A DNA stretch of 64,000 nucleotides from Flammeovirgaceae bacterium UBA1842 (GCA_002338655.1 DDIU01000020.1:1-64000); one strand, 5' to 3'. Positions 17,349-28,500 are shown, counted from the first letter of the stretch. Notes: generated by a model not told the origin, from the letters alone. Program-made: numbers and translations.

Positions 17349-20300
17349 TTTTATCGTCCTTTAGTTGTAAAATATAAATCCCTTGATTCAGTTGTTCAAG
17401 CTGAAGTATCGACTCGTTTACATATTTGTTAAGTGTTTTTGTAATAACAATTTCTCCAGCTCCATTGACGACAGTCAAGGTATAAATATCTCCGACACTT
17501 TCGGGAAGGACATACCCAATCTCAGCAGATGTTGGGTTTGGATAGATGCTAAATCCCTTTTCATTCTCAAAAGTATGTAGTCCTGTTATTGTAGTTACAA
17601 AAGTAGAAATCGATAAACTTGAAAATGCCTGTTCACCGTAATATCCCACGGCTATTGCAGTAAAATTACCTGAACTACTTATACCAAACGAGGTAGTAAT
17701 ATTTCCAATTGTGATTTCGTTTATACTGCCAGAATATTTGTCATTAATATAGAATTGAATTGAATCGTACTCTTCAGTTATGTCGGCAACTAAATTAATG
17801 CTCTCTATTTCGTTTGAATCTTGTGATAAGCTGACTAAAGAAGGGCGAAAATCCACATTCACTTTTTTACTAGGACTTTTAAAAGAACTTCCTCCTATTG
17901 CTCCCTCAATATAAATGGTAATCGATTCTTCTTCAACCGCATCAATGTCGACTTGTATCTCATCTAGTAATTTAGTAGGGGTTGCCTTTGTGCTTTTCAA
18001 GTTACCATTTACAAAGACCTTAACTTCATCATAATCAACTGGTAAATTAATATCAATTGATACTTTTCTGTTACCCAAATATTCTCCCCCGTTTATGACT
18101 AATTGCGGATTCAATAACTCCGGTAGAGCAGCGGTCATAATTCCTCTTCCATGGGTCCCGAAAACTACTTGATCGTCAACGACTTTCATTGACCATATTG
18201 AAACAGCCGGCAAACCTATATCTGCATAATGCCATGAAACTCCATTATCAGTTGATTCAAAAAGTCCAATTTCGGTACCTGCCCAAATAATATCAGTATC
18301 ATAGGGTAGCACTAGTAAACTATGAACAAAAACATCTGGAAAACCATTTGAACTTGTGCTTTCATTGGTACTGAACCCGGATATATCCTCCCAAGTTTTA
18401 CCTAAATCTGTAGTTCGAAGGATTTTGGGTGATCCGGCAAATGAAAATAAAACATATGCGGTATTTTCATCTGTAGGATGAGTAGCTAATCCGCTTATTG
18501 CTCCTAGATCTGCCGTAGGATAATCAATTGTTGCATTAAATGACTCGCCTCCATCAGTAGAGACGAATATTTTTCTTGCACCATCAGACATTCCTCCACC
18601 TGCCCATACTACTTGATCATTTGCAAGTGAAACTTCGACATCAAGTTGAGAAGATGGATAAGGAGTACCCGCATTCAAAAATGTCCATCCATCCTCTACA
18701 GAAATTGGTGTTAAAACCCAAGAACCTCCAAAGTCTGTTGTTTTTAATACTCCAGTGGAAGAAACTGCATAAACTACATCAGGACTTGTTCTAGAAGAGG
18801 CCAATCTTGTAATAAATGGTCCCTCAGCAGTATTTATCCCTGACTGAGCAGTTGTCCAAGTACCAGCTCCACCACCTGTTGTACTACGATTAATTCTATT
18901 GTTATATAATGAACCCATTAATTTATCAGGATCTTTGGCATGCCAAATTACCTCAAAACCATCCCCACCTAACACTTCATCAAACGCTGTGGTATTTGTA
19001 GCGGAAACCCCACTTGGTGACCTCCATGTACCATTATCTTGCATTCCCCCAATATATTCATCAGCACCTGGTTTTTTATCAGCACCATAAAATTGAGTTG
19101 TAATATAACCATCTGTTATTTGTGTAAAAGTAGTTCCTCCATTAATTGAAATACCGAGACCACCGTCATTGCCATTAAGGATTCTAAACTCACCTGTACC
19201 TTCATTAATAGGAATCATTGTTATGTTGTGATGATCAGCATGTAGATTCCCATTTTTGCCACCAAAACCACCTCTTGGATCTGAAACAATTTCTGCCGTA
19301 GCACCTACTGTAACAATTGGCTTATAGTTTATTCGCATAATTGCACTTTCTGTTGGCGGGAAAGTGGCTCCTACGACCAACTGAGGCCAGAAAAAATACA
19401 TATTATCTTTAAGATGACTTCCTCCTCCAGCAGAAACCTCAGCATCTGCAGAAGCTCCATTATATGTTATATTATGAATAAATAAATATTCTCGGGAAGT
19501 CAAATTATCCGCATCTTCACTTGGATTTAAATTAAAAGTACCATCCCGCTCTTGATCCCTAAAGGAAATCATTAACTGTTCATTATCATCCATATCCCAT
19601 ACTTCGAAGGGGACATCAACATAATCTTCATATGCGTAATCTGTATCTGGGACACCCGCTCCCCCGTCAGAATTTGTTCCTCCATTAGCTGGAACTGTAA
19701 ATCGATGAGCCTTTTGAGACATACCAGGACCAAACCTTACCTCTACAGTATGAAATTCAGTAGAAGCATTATTTCCATCCCCGATCGCCAAGGCGCCTCC
19801 AAAAAAGTCCTGGCCAAAATTTACAAAACTCATGAAGGATTCTGTTCCTTCAAGGTCAACACCTGCAAATGCAGGAACTCCTGTATTTATATCACTTGAA
19901 AAATTATACTTACCTATATAAACACCCCCCACAAATACCTCGTCTTCATCATATGGATTAACGGCTATTGCGTTATCATACCACCCTTGTTCACCTAAGA
20001 AATTTCCATTAACATTATTTGGAAGGAAGGCCTTTGCCCAGTTTTGTCCTTTATCAACAGATTGGTATACAATAGTACTTTCTCCAGTTGCAGCATCATA
20101 AGTACTTGTATAGACTTTATTGGGATTTTTGGCTGAAACTGCCAATTCAAATCTAACTCCCTCTCCAATACCCTCTGAGGATTTTACCCATGAATTACCG
20201 GCATCTATTGATTTATAAATACCATTGCTATTTACCCCCGCATATTGAGTGTTAAAATTCGAGGGGTCTGCAACTAAATCCTGAACATAACCATCAAAGT

Positions 20301-21057
20301 TATTCGTCCAACTTACTCCCCCATCAATTGATTTAAATATTCCAAAATTAGTACATACAACAACTATATTTTCGTCCGAAGGATCTATTATGATCCTATT
20401 AACGCTACTAAAATCACTGTCATCTGCGGTAGAAGCTAACTGTTGCCAGGTTACGCCTTTATCAATACTTTTAAAAACACCATCACCTCGTACAAATGTA
20501 TAGTTCCCAGCAAACAATTCTCCAGTTCCCACATAAATAACATTTGTATTTGATGCAGCCATAGCTATTGAATTAGTAGAAAGATTTGGCAAATCCGGTG
20601 ATATATTTAACCAAGTACTCCCACCATCTGTCGTTTTCCATATCCCTCCGCTTGCGGCTCCCACAAACCATGTATTATGTGTAGCATCATCAGGATCAAC
20701 AACAATAGCCCTTGTTCGGCCAGCCACATTACCTGGGCCACGTGATACTATGTCAAACGATTCAGTTCTTGATTTTAGATTTTTCTTTGCCCAATGTTGT
20801 GCCTTCACTAATTCAGTATACCTGTAATTAGGTTTATATCCAGATTTAGTATGATTTACCCGTATAGATATCTCATTATAATACTTATAGAATTCTCCTG
20901 GTTTATCAGTTTTCAGTTTTTCAGATTTATCCTTTTCTTTTATATTCTCCCTTGAATGAATAGATTTACTAGTTTTATTAACATCTAAAAACCGAGTGGT
21001 TACCAAATATAATAATCCTCCAAAGACTAGTATTAATATTATATAAAATTTTTTCAT
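17317..21057 (-). CDS. Large secreted beta-propeller (BNR/sortilin-like repeat) protein with T9SS sorting domain
   Basis: A 1246-residue protein with an N-terminal signal or membrane segment (FYIILILVFGGLLYLV). At least nine BNR/Asp-box motifs of the form S/T-x-D-x-G-x-[ST]-W are seen (for example TTDGGSTW, SIDKGVTW, SIDGGVSW, SVDKGQNW, TTDFGGSW, TTDLGKTW, STDNGVSW), consistent with two VPS10/sortilin-like propellers. These are interrupted by an inserted segment (about residues 400-590) and followed by beta-sandwich-like sequence. The last 80 residues are a type A T9SS sorting domain (FSIYPNPTS, then GIYILQLKDDK and KRFIKK), so the protein should cross the outer membrane by T9SS. Catalytic residues of a sialidase are not evident, and the substrate is unknown. 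Confidence 0.88.
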   Translation of the reverse strand: MKKFYIILILVFGGLLYLVTTRFLDVNKTSKSIHSRENIKEKDKSEKLKTDKPGEFYKYYNEISIRVNHTKSGYKPNYRYTELVKAQHWAKKNLKSRTESFDIVSRGPGNVAGRTRAIVVDPDDATHNTWFVGAASGGIWKTTDGGSTWLNISPDLPNLSTNSIAMAASNTNVIYVGTGELFAGNYTFVRGDGVFKSIDKGVTWQQLASTADDSDFSSVNRIIIDPSDENIVVVCTNFGIFKSIDGGVSWTNNFDGYVQDLVADPSNFNTQYAGVNSNGIYKSIDAGNSWVKSSEGIGEGVRFELAVSAKNPNKVYTSTYDAATGESTIVYQSVDKGQNWAKAFLPNNVNGNFLGEQGWYDNAIAVNPYDEDEVFVGGVYIGKYNFSSDINTGVPAFAGVDLEGTESFMSFVNFGQDFFGGALAIGDGNNASTEFHTVEVRFGPGMSQKAHRFTVPANGGTNSDGGAGVPDTDYAYEDYVDVPFEVWDMDDNEQLMISFRDQERDGTFNLNPSEDADNLTSREYLFIHNITYNGASADAEVSAGGGSHLKDNMYFFWPQLVVGATFPPTESAIMRINYKPIVTVGATAEIVSDPRGGFGGKNGNLHADHHNITMIPINEGTGEFRILNGNDGGLGISINGGTTFTQITDGYITTQFYGADKKPGADEYIGGMQDNGTWRSPSGVSATNTTAFDEVLGGDGFEVIWHAKDPDKLMGSLYNNRINRSTTGGGAGTWTTAQSGINTAEGPFITRLASSRTSPDVVYAVSSTGVLKTTDFGGSWVLTPISVEDGWTFLNAGTPYPSSQLDVEVSLANDQVVWAGGGMSDGARKIFVSTDGGESFNATIDYPTADLGAISGLATHPTDENTAYVLFSFAGSPKILRTTDLGKTWEDISGFSTNESTSSNGFPDVFVHSLLVLPYDTDIIWAGTEIGLFESTDNGVSWHYADIGLPAVSIWSMKVVDDQVVFGTHGRGIMTAALPELLNPQLVINGGEYLGNRKVSIDINLPVDYDEVKVFVNGNLKSTKATPTKLLDEIQVDIDAVEEESITIYIEGAIGGSSFKSPSKKVNVDFRPSLVSLSQDSNEIESINLVADITEEYDSIQFYINDKYSGSINEITIGNITTSFGISSSGNFTAIAVGYYGEQAFSSLSISTFVTTITGLHTFENEKGFSIYPNPTSAEIGYVLPESVGDIYTLTVVNGAGEIVITKTLNKYVNESILQLEQLNQGIYILQLKDDKNVFTKRFIKK

Positions 21058-21094
21058 TATTAATTGTGATTAGTGTGCACTTACTATAATTATA

Positions 21095-21805
21095 TTATTG
21101 AGAATTTAGAAAAACCAACACGGATTTTAAATCATGGAGTTCATTCAAATTTAACTTATTGTCCTTTAAAAAAGAATATACCAACTCCGGATCTTCAAAA
21201 TTTCTTGAAAAATTTCGTTTGTTCCCTTTTACTATAAAGGCAACCTTGTCATTCGACAAAATAAACTGTGATTCTATAATCATTTTATTGTTTCTATTAC
21301 CCATATCCAGAGCCGCATTATAATTACTTTTAATCAGTTTAACATACTTCTGTTGATAAAGTGACCACTTACCTTGCCCTTCAATTTTTAAAAATGAACT
21401 CGGTATTTCAGGATTAATATTAACAATCGATAAAGGATTTATTAATGTTACTTCAATTCCTAATTCGTTGTAATAATTAAATTCCTTAATTCTAATGGCC
21501 GATAAAAACCTAATGTTATTTGAAGTTTTAATTTCTAAGCCATTATTATACAAATCATATCTAATTGGTAAACCAGTAATTAATTTTCCATCCGATAAAG
21601 TAATATCAGCGCTAACCCAATTCTGAAACAAATAAGTATTTCCTTCTGTTTTAGGTTCAGAAAGATTCATTTCTTGAACAATCCCACCTGGAACAGTACT
21701 AATCTGTGTACCCTTACCAGTATCACCCCCAACATATCCTTGGCCATTTACATTTATTGCACTATACAACAATAACAGGCTGAGTTTAATCTTAATATTT
21801 GTCAT
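21095..21805 (-). CDS. Exported protein of unknown function, related to the product at 11069-11713
   Basis: A 236-residue protein with a signal peptide (LSLLLLYSAINVNGQ), followed by a Gly/Thr-rich N-terminal stretch. The W-x2-AD, GLPIRYDLYN, LEIK and YNAALDMGN motifs also occur, in degenerate form, in the product at 11069-11713. No known domain is recognised. It lies 37 nt upstream of the T9SS propeller gene on the same strand and is probably the first gene of that transcription unit, since a terminator-like hairpin separates it from the Calx-beta gene. The motif pattern suggests an envelope protein. Confidence 0.7.
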   Translation of the reverse strand: MTNIKIKLSLLLLYSAINVNGQGYVGGDTGKGTQISTVPGGIVQEMNLSEPKTEGNTYLFQNWVSADITLSDGKLITGLPIRYDLYNNGLEIKTSNNIRFLSAIRIKEFNYYNELGIEVTLINPLSIVNINPEIPSSFLKIEGQGKWSLYQQKYVKLIKSNYNAALDMGNRNNKMIIESQFILSNDKVAFIVKGNKRNFSRNFEDPELVYSFLKDNKLNLNELHDLKSVLVFLNSQ

Positions 21806-21862
21806 TTGTGAAAATTTTTAATGCATAATGTCTTTATAAAAATACAAGATTTACCTATAAAT

Positions 21863-21890
21863 AAGAAAAGGCCATAAATGGCCCTTTCTT
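21863..21890 (-). terminator. Terminator-like hairpin after the SusC2 operon
   Basis: Arms 21863-21874 and 21879-21890 pair over 11 of 12 positions around the loop TAAA. On the minus strand the 3' arm ends in CCTTTTCTT. It lies 27 nt after the Calx-beta gene and before the unknown exported protein gene. Confidence 0.65.
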
Positions 21891-21916
21891 AATTTAATAA
21901 TAAAAATATACAATAT

Positions 21917-23131
21917 TTATTTCTTGGTAAATGTATGTATATTATTATCCAATACAGCACCATCAGCCTTTGCAGCTACCGTATAAGGAACAACCATGGA
22001 TAAATCATTCAAATCATAAGTACCAGCACCTTCAATTACCCATGTCTCTACGCCTCTACCATAATTAGCATCAAATTCATATGGAGTAATAACAACATTA
22101 CCGTCATTATCGAATACATAGTCGACTTCGAAACCTGAATCCCAGAAATTATCATTTGTTAATGTGAAAGGATCAGAGGTTTTCAGGCCAAAGTTTACAT
22201 CATAAACTTTATAACCCGGTTCGTCACAATCATAGGCACCTACGAATATACATAGACCGATACTAACATCTTCTGCATTCGATATTGTATAATTCTCACC
22301 CACTTTAACTATCTCGAGCAATGTTGCAGTATACCCAGGACAGTCTCCTAAACTGGAGTTCATAATTGCAGGAAAGGAATAAGATTGATCAAGAACACCT
22401 TTCTGTGTAGCATGTGCAGCTAGGTCTAACTCAACTGCATTTGACTCCAAATCACCTAGGTTATTAATTACGTAAACATCAGCTTTGATGAAGTAAGTCC
22501 CATCTGCATATGTCCCAGGCAAAGTAAGTGACTCTGCTGAAGCACCATCAGCAATTTTTAATATAGCCCCAGAAGCATCTGTGATAAGTAACCTTAAGTC
22601 TGCAAAATCATATACGTCAAATCGACCATCTTCTTCATCAAATAAATCATAACGAGAAGACCAAGATAGATCTACATTTAAGCCATCACCAGTTGCATTT
22701 TCTATTGTAAATTTAACCGTAACTGGAGTAAGAGATGCATTTGCTGTATTAGCACCTATTTCCAAGGTAAAAGTTTCTGTATCCTCTATTAAATCATCAT
22801 CCAAAACTTCAATGTCAAAAGATACTGAAGTATCACCTGATTTAATTGTAACTAAATGAGGGATCACGAAATCTTCACCATCAACTGCAGTTCCATCAAT
22901 TTGGCTAATTGCTACTTGAACATCAACAGTTTGTGGAGCGCTTAGCGTAATAGTATATGTAAATGCAGAATCTCTCTCCACTAAAGCAGGGATACTTCCT
23001 GGTACGTCAGTAGTCACTGTTATGTTATTAGGTTTAACAGTAGAAAAACCAGTATTATCGTCTTCTGAACAAGCGTTTAAAAACACAAGCACCAGTAGAC
23101 CAGTAAATATTTTTATAATTATATTTTTCAT
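21917..23131 (-). CDS. Calx-beta domain lipoprotein
   Basis: A 404-residue predicted outer-membrane lipoprotein with lipobox LNAC-S (about residue 21). A Calx-beta domain spans roughly residues 35-145 (FTYTITLSAPQTVDVQVAIS, then the acidic VLDDDLIEDTETFTLEIG), a fold that often binds calcium. The C-terminal 260 residues are Asp-rich and contain four Cys (GDCPG, LCIF, YDCDEPG), with no family recognised. It is the last gene of the SusC2-SusD2-lipoprotein operon, 13 nt after its neighbour. It may act like a SusE/SusF surface binder, which is inference from position. Confidence 0.8.
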   Translation of the reverse strand: MKNIIIKIFTGLLVLVFLNACSEDDNTGFSTVKPNNITVTTDVPGSIPALVERDSAFTYTITLSAPQTVDVQVAISQIDGTAVDGEDFVIPHLVTIKSGDTSVSFDIEVLDDDLIEDTETFTLEIGANTANASLTPVTVKFTIENATGDGLNVDLSWSSRYDLFDEEDGRFDVYDFADLRLLITDASGAILKIADGASAESLTLPGTYADGTYFIKADVYVINNLGDLESNAVELDLAAHATQKGVLDQSYSFPAIMNSSLGDCPGYTATLLEIVKVGENYTISNAEDVSIGLCIFVGAYDCDEPGYKVYDVNFGLKTSDPFTLTNDNFWDSGFEVDYVFDNDGNVVITPYEFDANYGRGVETWVIEGAGTYDLNDLSMVVPYTVAAKADGAVLDNNIHTFTKK

Positions 23132-23144
23132 AATTTTATACTAT

Positions 23145-24014
23145 TTAATTTGGAGTTAAAACTTCTGTATACGTAGTATTACCAGATGAAAATTCAATAA
23201 TGTAGGAAAAAGTTATTACCCCAGTAAGTAAATCCACAGAACCAGCCTTAGCCTCCGGCCCTTCAAAACCATATACCTGATTACCATAGAATTGACCTAA
23301 GTCTTGTTGAGGTATAAATATACTACTACAAACATCCGTAAAAATAGTTGGTGCTTCTCCTGTAGGGGTTGCTAATACGCCAGGCGCCCAAGTCCCTGCC
23401 CTAGAAGTAATATACTCACCAGGTTTTGTTTCAGTTATGATTTGCGTGAATGTAGCTGTTCCACCATCAGAACGAGTAATATTAGATGTGTATACACCAG
23501 CAAGCTGAGAAACACATGCAACATTTACTGTATATTCCCCATCACCTGGAGACGCATACAATACTCGACCGTCTGCCATGTTAATTTTTGTTCTAAAAAC
23601 AAACTTATCACCTACAAGCATATTTTCCCTAGACAATCCAAGACCATCATAAAAATCATTTTCAGAACCAACATTCACTGTGAACGGTGTTTCACTGGGA
23701 GAAAAAGAAGTTACCTCAACTTCTTCAGAACCATTAAAGCTTTTTACAACTGACAGACTACGTATAGATCCAGTATTGCCGCCATTTTTAAATCTAACTA
23801 CAAAATTTAATTCAGCATCTGATATCAATGTCATTGAATCAGTACCTTCTTTTGTAGCACCTAAAAACTTTCCGATAGATTTTGAAGTATCTACCAGTCC
23901 TCCGCCCTCTTGTGCATCTGCGGTAACAACATCATCTGAGTTGTTACAAGACCAAGTGAATGTCACCAAAAGGGAACAAATTATTAATAAACTATATATA
24001 TTTTTCATATTCAT
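23145..24014 (-). CDS. Outer-membrane lipoprotein of unknown function in the SusC2 operon
   Basis: A 289-residue lipoprotein with lipobox TWSC-N (about residue 23), then Asp- and Gly-rich sequence. No domain is recognised with certainty. The middle segment has the look of an Ig-like beta-sandwich, and the C-terminal half (VCSSIFIPQQDLGQFYGNQV) resembles the C-terminal domains of lipoproteins that accompany SusD. It lies 11 nt downstream of SusD2 and 13 nt upstream of the Calx-beta gene, so all four genes are likely cotranscribed. Confidence 0.75.
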   Translation of the reverse strand: MNMKNIYSLLIICSLLVTFTWSCNNSDDVVTADAQEGGGLVDTSKSIGKFLGATKEGTDSMTLISDAELNFVVRFKNGGNTGSIRSLSVVKSFNGSEEVEVTSFSPSETPFTVNVGSENDFYDGLGLSRENMLVGDKFVFRTKINMADGRVLYASPGDGEYTVNVACVSQLAGVYTSNITRSDGGTATFTQIITETKPGEYITSRAGTWAPGVLATPTGEAPTIFTDVCSSIFIPQQDLGQFYGNQVYGFEGPEAKAGSVDLLTGVITFSYIIEFSSGNTTYTEVLTPN

Positions 24015-24025
24015 TTCAATTTAAA

Positions 24026-25483
24026 TTATTGCATAAACCAAAGCTTGGTTGTCAATTGATCACCTCCTATTTCTGCTGATGCTGCACTATAATTAGCTGA
24101 ATTCAGAGTTTGTTCATCGGTAGGATAAAAATATCTTGAAGGTATTTCATTAATTCCACCTTTAGGGTCAATGGCTGGTGAAAGTACCGGTATTTTGGTT
24201 CTTCTCCATTCAGTCCATGCTTCAACTCCTTGACTATATAAAGCTAAATAATTCTGAGTAGCAATATTTACCAAAGCATTTGCAGGAGTATAACCAAGGG
24301 ATAAGATATAAGCCTCAGGATCCATAGCTACCAAGCTTCCATCCTCATTTACAAAACCATTGTAAGTAGCAAATGAAGCACGTATACCTGCATTAAACAT
24401 ATCTTGTGCTACAACACCCGTAATAAATCCCTTAACTGCAGCTTCTGCCATTAAGAATTTTAATTCGGAATTTGACATGAATGTAGCAGGCAAGTCAGGT
24501 GCTAAGAAATATTCTCCCAGTGCAGATACATTATCATAGTCATATCCACTTTGAACTGGATTATTAATACCTGGTGCTACACCTCGAATGTCTCCATCTG
24601 AATTTGGTTGTGCATATACATTTAATCGTGGGTCATTTAAACCGGACATCATAGTTACAATTGTTTCATTAATTTTCCACTCATTCCGTGTACCAAACAC
24701 TACTGTATTCCAGATAGGATTTGCATTTGGATTCACTCCTGTATATTTCAACTGAGCATTGTCTGCATTAGATGTCATAAAAACTCCTGAATTAACAATA
24801 GCCTGGAGATCAGCAGAAACATTTCTTTTTGCTGAAATTCTCATAAGCATTCTGAATTTTAATGAATTCGCAAATTTCTTCCATTTTAATGCATCCCCTG
24901 CATACATTAAATCTTGTGTTGAAGAAATTGTTCCTTCACCATCTAAAAGAGGTAATGCGCGATTAATGTCATTAAGAAGACTATCATATACTACGTCCTG
25001 ACTATTGTATATTGGTGTGGTATTGGATGCGGCACCTTGCAAAGCTTCAGTGTATGGAATAGATCCGTACATTTCAGTAAGCACAGAGAATATATAAGCT
25101 TTCATTACTAATGATACACCCATATTTTTTCTGTTTCCTTCGGCTTGAGCCAACTCGTACATTGCTTTCGCATCTACTAAACCCTCTGCATAAAACCCAT
25201 TCCATGTGGAGTTGATTACACCAGGTCTAACATCATATCGCTCTTCGTCATTATATTGAACTTTCCCCCAGTGTTGAATCCAGGTTTCACCCATATCTCC
25301 ACCAACAAAAGTACTATATAACCTATCCGCAGTGGCTTCTTGGATACTACCTAACAATAAATCAGATGGTACTACAACAGGCCCATTTGGGTTTGTGTTT
25401 ATTTCTTCAAAATCGTTTGTACAAGCCGACATTATCAGAACTACTCCGAATGCCGCTAGTATTGATTTAAATATATTTCTCAT
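24026..25483 (-). CDS. SusD/RagB-family outer-membrane lipoprotein (SusD2)
   Basis: A 485-residue SusD_RagB_2-type binding protein. It has lipobox MSAC-T (about residue 21), then FEEINTNPNGP and DLLLGSIQEAT, which are typical of this subgroup. The helical TPR-like core includes WKKFANSLKFRMLMRIS, and the C-terminus has RYFYPTDEQ. It lies 24 nt downstream of SusC2 and should form the lid of that transporter. Confidence 0.92.
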   Translation of the reverse strand: MRNIFKSILAAFGVVLIMSACTNDFEEINTNPNGPVVVPSDLLLGSIQEATADRLYSTFVGGDMGETWIQHWGKVQYNDEERYDVRPGVINSTWNGFYAEGLVDAKAMYELAQAEGNRKNMGVSLVMKAYIFSVLTEMYGSIPYTEALQGAASNTTPIYNSQDVVYDSLLNDINRALPLLDGEGTISSTQDLMYAGDALKWKKFANSLKFRMLMRISAKRNVSADLQAIVNSGVFMTSNADNAQLKYTGVNPNANPIWNTVVFGTRNEWKINETIVTMMSGLNDPRLNVYAQPNSDGDIRGVAPGINNPVQSGYDYDNVSALGEYFLAPDLPATFMSNSELKFLMAEAAVKGFITGVVAQDMFNAGIRASFATYNGFVNEDGSLVAMDPEAYILSLGYTPANALVNIATQNYLALYSQGVEAWTEWRRTKIPVLSPAIDPKGGINEIPSRYFYPTDEQTLNSANYSAASAEIGGDQLTTKLWFMQ

Positions 25484-25507
25484 GTTTATGATTTTTAATG
25501 ATTAAGA

Positions 25508-28500
25508 TTAAAATTTGAGATTGATATTGAATCCTAAATTCCTAGCAGAAGGTAGTTGAGCATGCTCGATTCCCTGTGCATTATCATTTGAAAAAGCAGT
25601 TTCAGGATCAATATGTGGAACATTAGAGTAAAGAAGTGCCAGATTTCGACCTACAAATGAAACAGAAACACTCTGAAAAGGAGTATTAGCTATTAGCGAT
25701 TTAGGTAATGTATAACCTAAGGTAATCTCTCTAAGCTTGATATAACTAGCATCAAATACAGAACCAGCGGCAATACTATTACCAAACGCATTATGGTTAT
25801 AATCCAATGCACTCACTACAACATTATTAGGTACATAATTTGGTGCATCATCTGTACCAATGTTCATTACACCTTTACCAACGATTCCATTCTCACGACC
25901 AATAAGTGTTTCTTTCAATACACCAGAGTATCTACCCCAAGCATTTGTCATTGTATAAACATCACCACCTATTTTTGCATCAACAACAACTCCTAATGAA
26001 ATTCCCTTATAGGAAATATTATTAACAATACCTCCTGTCCAATCTGGAGCTACAGAGCCTAAAACCTTACTTACAGGATCTTTCTGTGGGATACCATTCT
26101 TATGAATTATATTTCCATCAGAATCTCTCTGAAAGTCAGGGCCAAATAGTGAAGGATAAGGCTGACCTGGAGTTGCAATTACATCAACATTCCACTGTCC
26201 ACCCAAACGAAGGTTGTCCACACCACCTAATGATACAACTTCACTCTTGTTTTTTGCATAGTTTAACCTAAGATCCCACTGAAAATCATTAGTTTTTATT
26301 GGTGTAGCATACAGTTGGACTTCAAATCCCTTGTTGGTCATTTCACCAACATTTCCTACTAATGATGTATAACCTGAAGCACCTGACACATCAATATTTA
26401 CAATTAAATCTTCAGATTTAGCATCATAATAAGTAAAGTCTAATCCAACTCTATTATCTAAAAATTTCAAATCTGCTCCTATTTCTATTGAAGTAGTAAT
26501 TTCAGGCTTCAAATCTGGGTTCAACAATAGATTCCCTTTTGTAGCTTCAATAATATTTCCATTCCATTTATCTCTGAAGCTATATACATCCAGTAACTGA
26601 TAAGGATCAGTATCTGAACCAACTTGCGCCCAACTTGCTCTAACTTTAGCAAAAGTTAAAATATCTGATTGCAAATCAATTAAATCGGTAATAACTGTAC
26701 TTAAAGATGCTGAAGGATAAAAATATGAGTTGTTTGCTTCAGGCAAAGTACTTGACCAGTCATTTCTAGCTGTTAAATCCAAGAAAACTGCATTTAAAAA
26801 CCTCAATTGAGCTGTTCCATAAACACTTTGAACTTCTTTTTTAGAGTCAAAACTAGTCGCTACGATTGGCACACTAGCATTTGCAATTGTATAGGTTCCT
26901 GGAATTTCTAACTCACTTGCAGTTAAAATATTTCTAGATTTATTTTCTCTTCTAAGATTTCCTCCAACAGAAACAGCTAAACCAAATGTCTCATTAATAT
27001 CCTTATCGTAAGTCAATAAGAAATCTGTATTATACTCATAATATGTCCTATCCAATTCTCGATAGAATCCATTAGGAAAATCATTAGAGTTTTTAGCTCT
27101 TTTTATATTCTGAAGTTCCGTAAAAAAGTCAATTCCAGTACGAGCCATCAAACTCAATTCATCAGTAAATTGATAGTTTAGTCGAATGTTACCAATCATT
27201 CTGTTCTTGTCAAATCCTTGAGTATTATTGTCTAAAATCCAGTATGGATTATTATTAAAGTTTGTATTCCAATCTAATGGAGTACCTGCTGCAGAGGTTC
27301 CATCTGGAGATAGAGGTAAATTATTATAATCCTTTAATGCACCTATATCAACTTGTCTTTGAAACCAAGTAAACTGCTGCATAGGATTATTATTATCATA
27401 ACCACCACCAGGTAGGTTGTCACTTTCAGACTTTATATAATTTACTGAGGTTTCAGCCGATAATTTATCCGATAATTTTGCTCCAGCACTAACCGCAATT
27501 GTATTTCTTTCAAGTCCAGTATTATAAATCATACCATCTTGCTTCATGTTAGTTACAGACAATCTGAAATTAGTATTGTCAGAACCTGCGCTTAATGCAA
27601 CATTATTTGAAATTATAGTACCTGTTTCAAAGAAATCCTTTACGTTATCAGGATGAGAAACCCATGGACTTGGACTTCCAAAAGTACCATCTGCCCTGTA
27701 GTCTTGCCATTGCTGAAAATGAAAACCGTTATCTAGTGCTGGCCCCCAACTTTCATCCTGTCCTCCACTTCCTGAAGACCCATCAATCCAACGATATGTT
27801 TTATCATCATATCCACCACCATAAGAATTCTGATAGTCTGGTAATCTAAATGGCTTTTGGAATTGCACACTACTGTTAATTGATACACCTAACCCTTTTG
27901 TCTTCTTACCACTTTTAGTAGTAATTAATATAACTCCATTTGCAGCTCTAGATCCGTACAAAGCAGCGGCATTAGCACCCTTAAGTACAGAAACACTTTC
28001 CACATCATCAGGGTTAATATCTGCAGCTCCATTTGGAGAGTCTGCTCCACTAAAAGGACCAGCATTTCCCAAATTTTGATTGTTAATAGGAATACCATCA
28101 ACAACAAATAGTGGTTGATTTTCGCCAGTAAGTGAAGATGCGCCTCTTAAAACAATTCTAGAAGAAGATCCAGGAGACCCCGATCCATTTGTAACTTGAA
28201 CACCCGCTATCTGTCCTGTAAGTGAATTAACTATATTTGTTTCCTTTGCTTTTGTTAAAGATTCACCTCCTAAATTCTGAACAGAATATCCAAGTGCTTT
28301 CTTTTCTCTTTCTTGACCAAATGCAGTAACAACAACTTCAGATAGTTGTTTAACATCTGGGGACATCTGAATGTCAATTACAGATCTTGCACCGATAGCA
28401 ACTTCTTCTGTAGCTAAACCGATAAAAGAGAATACCAAAGATCCTCCCTCTGAAGGGACAGACAATTTAAAGTTACCGTCAATATCGGTAACAGTACCAG

